A DNA stretch of 7,988 bases from an uncultured Eubacteriales bacterium (GTDB taxonomy: Bacteria; Bacillota; Clostridia; Christensenellales; Christensenellaceae), in contig UQXU01000084.1 in NCBI GenBank assembly GCA_900545085.1, positions 1-7,988 of the forward strand. The letters are read 5' to 3'. How positions within the stretch are numbered: the stretch's first letter is position 1; each line of letters opens with the position of its first letter. Both the position numbers and the translations under genes were made by a program. This document shows, piece after piece, positions 6,442-7,988 of this stretch. The notes under the pieces were generated by a model. That model did not search any database. It was not told where the DNA came from and saw only the letters and a program-made list of their open reading frames with translations.

Positions 6442-6463
6442 ACTGTTATTTTTGATATATAAT
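6435..6463 (+). promoter_or_regulatory. Promoter of the LysR-family gene
   Basis: TTGTCT (6435-6440) and consensus TATAAT (6458-6463) are 17 nt apart. Transcription should start near 6470. A second TATAAT at 6469-6474 has no good -35. The -35 is shared, base for base except one at each end, with the permease promoter on the other strand. Confidence 0.65.
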
Positions 6464-6470
6464 ACAGTTA
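6440..6470. promoter_or_regulatory. Inverted repeat over the LysR-gene -10, operator candidate
   Basis: TAACTGT (6440-6446) and ACAGTTA (6464-6470) are perfect 7-base arms 17 nt apart (centre to centre 24 bp, over two helical turns). They bracket the -10 of the LysR gene and touch the shared -35. LysR proteins commonly bind dyads in such divergent spacers and repress their own gene, so this is the best candidate site for the neighbouring regulator. Confidence 0.45.
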
Positions 6471-6495
6471 TAATTTGTAATAGCAGGTGTGGAAT

Positions 6496-7410
6496 ATGAA
6501 TTTTCAAAGCATGGAGTATTTTATAATGCTTGCTAAGGAGAGAAGCTTTACAAAAGCGGCGGAAAGACTGCATATAACTCAGCAGACTCTCAGCGCTCAT
6601 ATATCTGCAATAGAAAATGAGCTGGAGTGCAGGCTGATAATACGACATGTACCGTTGGAGCTGACGTATGCGGGCGAAGTGTTCTTGCAGTATGCGGACG
6701 ATTTTCAGAGAAAATACTATTCTATGAAACGTGAGTTCAGCGATATTGCGCACAGCGACAAAGGCAAACTGAGAATAGGCGTCGTGCATACAAGAGGCAG
6801 GGTAATCATTCCGGATATGATAATGAAATTTCAAAAGCTGTATCCGCAAATTGAGATACAGTCCGTAGAAGATGTACATGACGTTTTGAGAAAGAAGCTC
6901 ATAGATGGAGAAATAGATATAGCAATAGCAGATCTGCCGGACAAGATACCGGGCGTAGAAGTGCGGGATTTTATTGAAGAAGAGATAGTGCTCTTTGTGC
7001 CTGATAGCTTGATGGACGATTTGTATGGAAGCCGGAAAGACGCTGTAGCAGAGAGAATACAAAAAAACGGCGAGCTGTCATTGCTGGCGGGCTGTCCGTT
7101 CTTAATAGGCGATGAGAAAAATACGGTAGGAAGACTGGGACGATTTTTCATTAAACGAGCCAACTTTCATCCTATAGTAAAAGCGCAGTCCAAAAATGTA
7201 GAAATGCTTCTCGAACTGTGCGTAAAAGGAGTCGGGGCGTGCTTCTGTCCCGAGGAGCTGGCCAAAGCGATACTGGGGGAAAAGCACCTTGCTGAGTTAA
7301 AAATGTTCAGGCTGGGAGAAGAGGCGAAGTATATGATACGATTAGGATGGCAGGCGCAGACATATCAATGGAGCATAATATCAAAATTTATAGAAGTAGT
7401 CATGAATTGA
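6496..7410 (+). CDS. LysR-family transcriptional regulator
   Basis: This 304-residue regulator has the typical N-terminal winged helix-turn-helix (MEYFIMLAKERSFTKAAERL at 6-25, with the recognition helix ITQQTLSAHISAIE at 27-40). A linker helix follows (about 60-88), then a two-lobed effector-binding domain from about 91 onward (KLRIGVVHTR, then DGEIDIAIADLP, and the hinge-return segment VKGVGACFCPEELA at 243-256). I chose ATG 6496, not the in-frame GTG at 6487, because AGGTG (6485-6489) lies 6 nt before it and LysR proteins usually start 4-8 residues before the first conserved Phe. Its divergence from the AEC permease implies it controls that gene, probably with the transported compound as inducer (inference). 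The last 11 nt overlap the convergent radical SAM gene. Confidence 0.92.
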   Translation: MNFQSMEYFIMLAKERSFTKAAERLHITQQTLSAHISAIENELECRLIIRHVPLELTYAGEVFLQYADDFQRKYYSMKREFSDIAHSDKGKLRIGVVHTRGRVIIPDMIMKFQKLYPQIEIQSVEDVHDVLRKKLIDGEIDIAIADLPDKIPGVEVRDFIEEEIVLFVPDSLMDDLYGSRKDAVAERIQKNGELSLLAGCPFLIGDEKNTVGRLGRFFIKRANFHPIVKAQSKNVEMLLELCVKGVGACFCPEELAKAILGEKHLAELKMFRLGEEAKYMIRLGWQAQTYQWSIISKFIEVVMN

Positions 7411-7988
7411 ATCCGAGGCAGAAATCCATGCCTTGAGTTATGCGGTTGTCGCGAAGATAGCGGTGCAGGCTGTTTAATACATCTCGTTTGTTTAAACTCC
7501 AACGAGGCGCCAGAAGCGTGTCTCTGCTGCCGTCTCCTGTCAGACGGTGAATCACAATATCGGGACGCAGCCGAGCTATGCAGCTGCCTACCGCAGAGAT
7601 GTATTCTTCTTTGCTCAGCGGAGAATAGCTTCCGCTGAGGTACAAATCGGCCATATCGCAGTCAGACAGCACGTGCAGGAGCTGCAGCTTGACTCCCTGT
7701 ATCGGAAGAGAATTTACAAAATCGACGGTATTAAGTACGTCTGTCAGGTTCTCTCCGGGCAGACCGATTATTATGTGTGCTACCACTGGTATTCCGCGCT
7801 GAGAAAGTGCGGCGGCGGATTCGGCGAATACGTCGTTTGAGAAACCCCGACGGACGAGCTCTGCCGTCTCCGGTTTTGAACTTTGCAGTCCAAGCTCCAC
7901 AAAAAGTCTGGTGCGGCTGCTCAGCTCTTCCAGCAAGTCTAGGACTTCTCCCGGCAGGCAGTCCGCGCGGGTAGCTATTGACAATCCC
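7400..7988 (-). CDS. Radical SAM protein, YhcC/TIGR01212-like, C-terminal part; start outside the window
   Basis: The visible 195 residues form the C-terminal two thirds of a radical SAM enzyme; the frame stays open to the window edge. The N-terminal CxxxCxxC iron-sulfur motif would lie in the missing part. What is visible fits the YhcC family: the SIATRADCLPGEVLDLLEEL segment, the strand VELGLQSSKPET, HIIIGLPGEN (a core barrel motif), GVKLQLLHVL, and the C-terminal pattern HRLTGDG...LLAPRW...KRDVLNSLHRYL...QG. Members of this family have no settled reaction that I can state with confidence; they are thought to act on RNA or small molecules. The TTG at 7984 is an internal codon, not the start. 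The gene converges on the LysR gene and overlaps its last 11 nt, with no terminator between them. Confidence 0.85.
   Translation of the reverse strand, partial: GLSIATRADCLPGEVLDLLEELSSRTRLFVELGLQSSKPETAELVRRGFSNDVFAESAAALSQRGIPVVAHIIIGLPGENLTDVLNTVDFVNSLPIQGVKLQLLHVLSDCDMADLYLSGSYSPLSKEEYISAVGSCIARLRPDIVIHRLTGDGSRDTLLAPRWSLNKRDVLNSLHRYLRDNRITQGMDFCLGFNS

Noticed and set aside
6487..6495. GTG start for the LysR gene
   Set aside because: It falls within the AGGTG ribosome binding site that serves ATG 6496, and would add three non-conserved residues.
6439..7062. 207-codon minus-strand frame opposite the LysR gene
   Set aside because: It is antisense to a complete LysR gene, is rich in Tyr, His and Ile without domain pattern, and runs through the divergent promoter region.
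7984..7988. TTG at 7984 as the start of the radical SAM gene
   Set aside because: The frame continues to the window edge, and the protein would lack the iron-sulfur cysteine motif, so the gene must begin outside the window.

Overview
The window looks like chromosomal DNA from a low-to-mid GC bacterium, most likely a Firmicute of the class Clostridia. The reasons are strong AGGAGG-type ribosome binding sites, near-consensus sigma-A promoters, hairpin-plus-T-tract terminators, a CCA-encoding tRNA, a GLUG-repeat lipoprotein, and closest-feeling protein families (ABC-F, AEC permease, YhcC-type radical SAM) that are common in anaerobic Clostridia. The genus cannot be fixed from the sequence alone.

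Layout. Positions 1-55 hold the 3' part of a tRNA-Asn(GUU), followed by a terminator (65-94). A consensus promoter (106-134) drives an AraC-family regulator (177-1184). Next comes a GLUG-repeat surface lipoprotein (1272-2555), with its own candidate promoter and a 12-bp palindrome, closed by a terminator (2588-2621). A second promoter with an extended -10 carries the same 10-bp palindrome core over its -35. It drives an operon of two genes that act on ribosomes or RNA: an ABC-F ATPase (2699-4594) and, overlapping it by 8 nt, RNase III (rnc, 4587-5270). A strong terminator (5396-5428) ends that operon. On the minus strand lies an AEC-family permease (5433-6371), divergent from a LysR-family regulator (6496-7410); their promoters face away from each other and share the -35 region. 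The LysR gene ends 11 nt inside the 3' end of a convergent radical SAM gene (7400-7988, cut by the window edge).

How the genes work together. The ABC-F/rnc pair is probably a translationally coupled housekeeping unit for translation and RNA maturation. The LysR/AEC pair is a classic divergent regulator-transporter module, probably for a small organic anion. The AraC gene is clearly more AT-rich than its neighbours and may have a different history; whether it controls the lipoprotein next to it is open.

I did not find a defence system, mobile element, CRISPR array or obviously new multi-gene system. The observations most worth checking are regulatory: the palindrome shared by two promoters, and the overlapping divergent promoters with nested inverted repeats.
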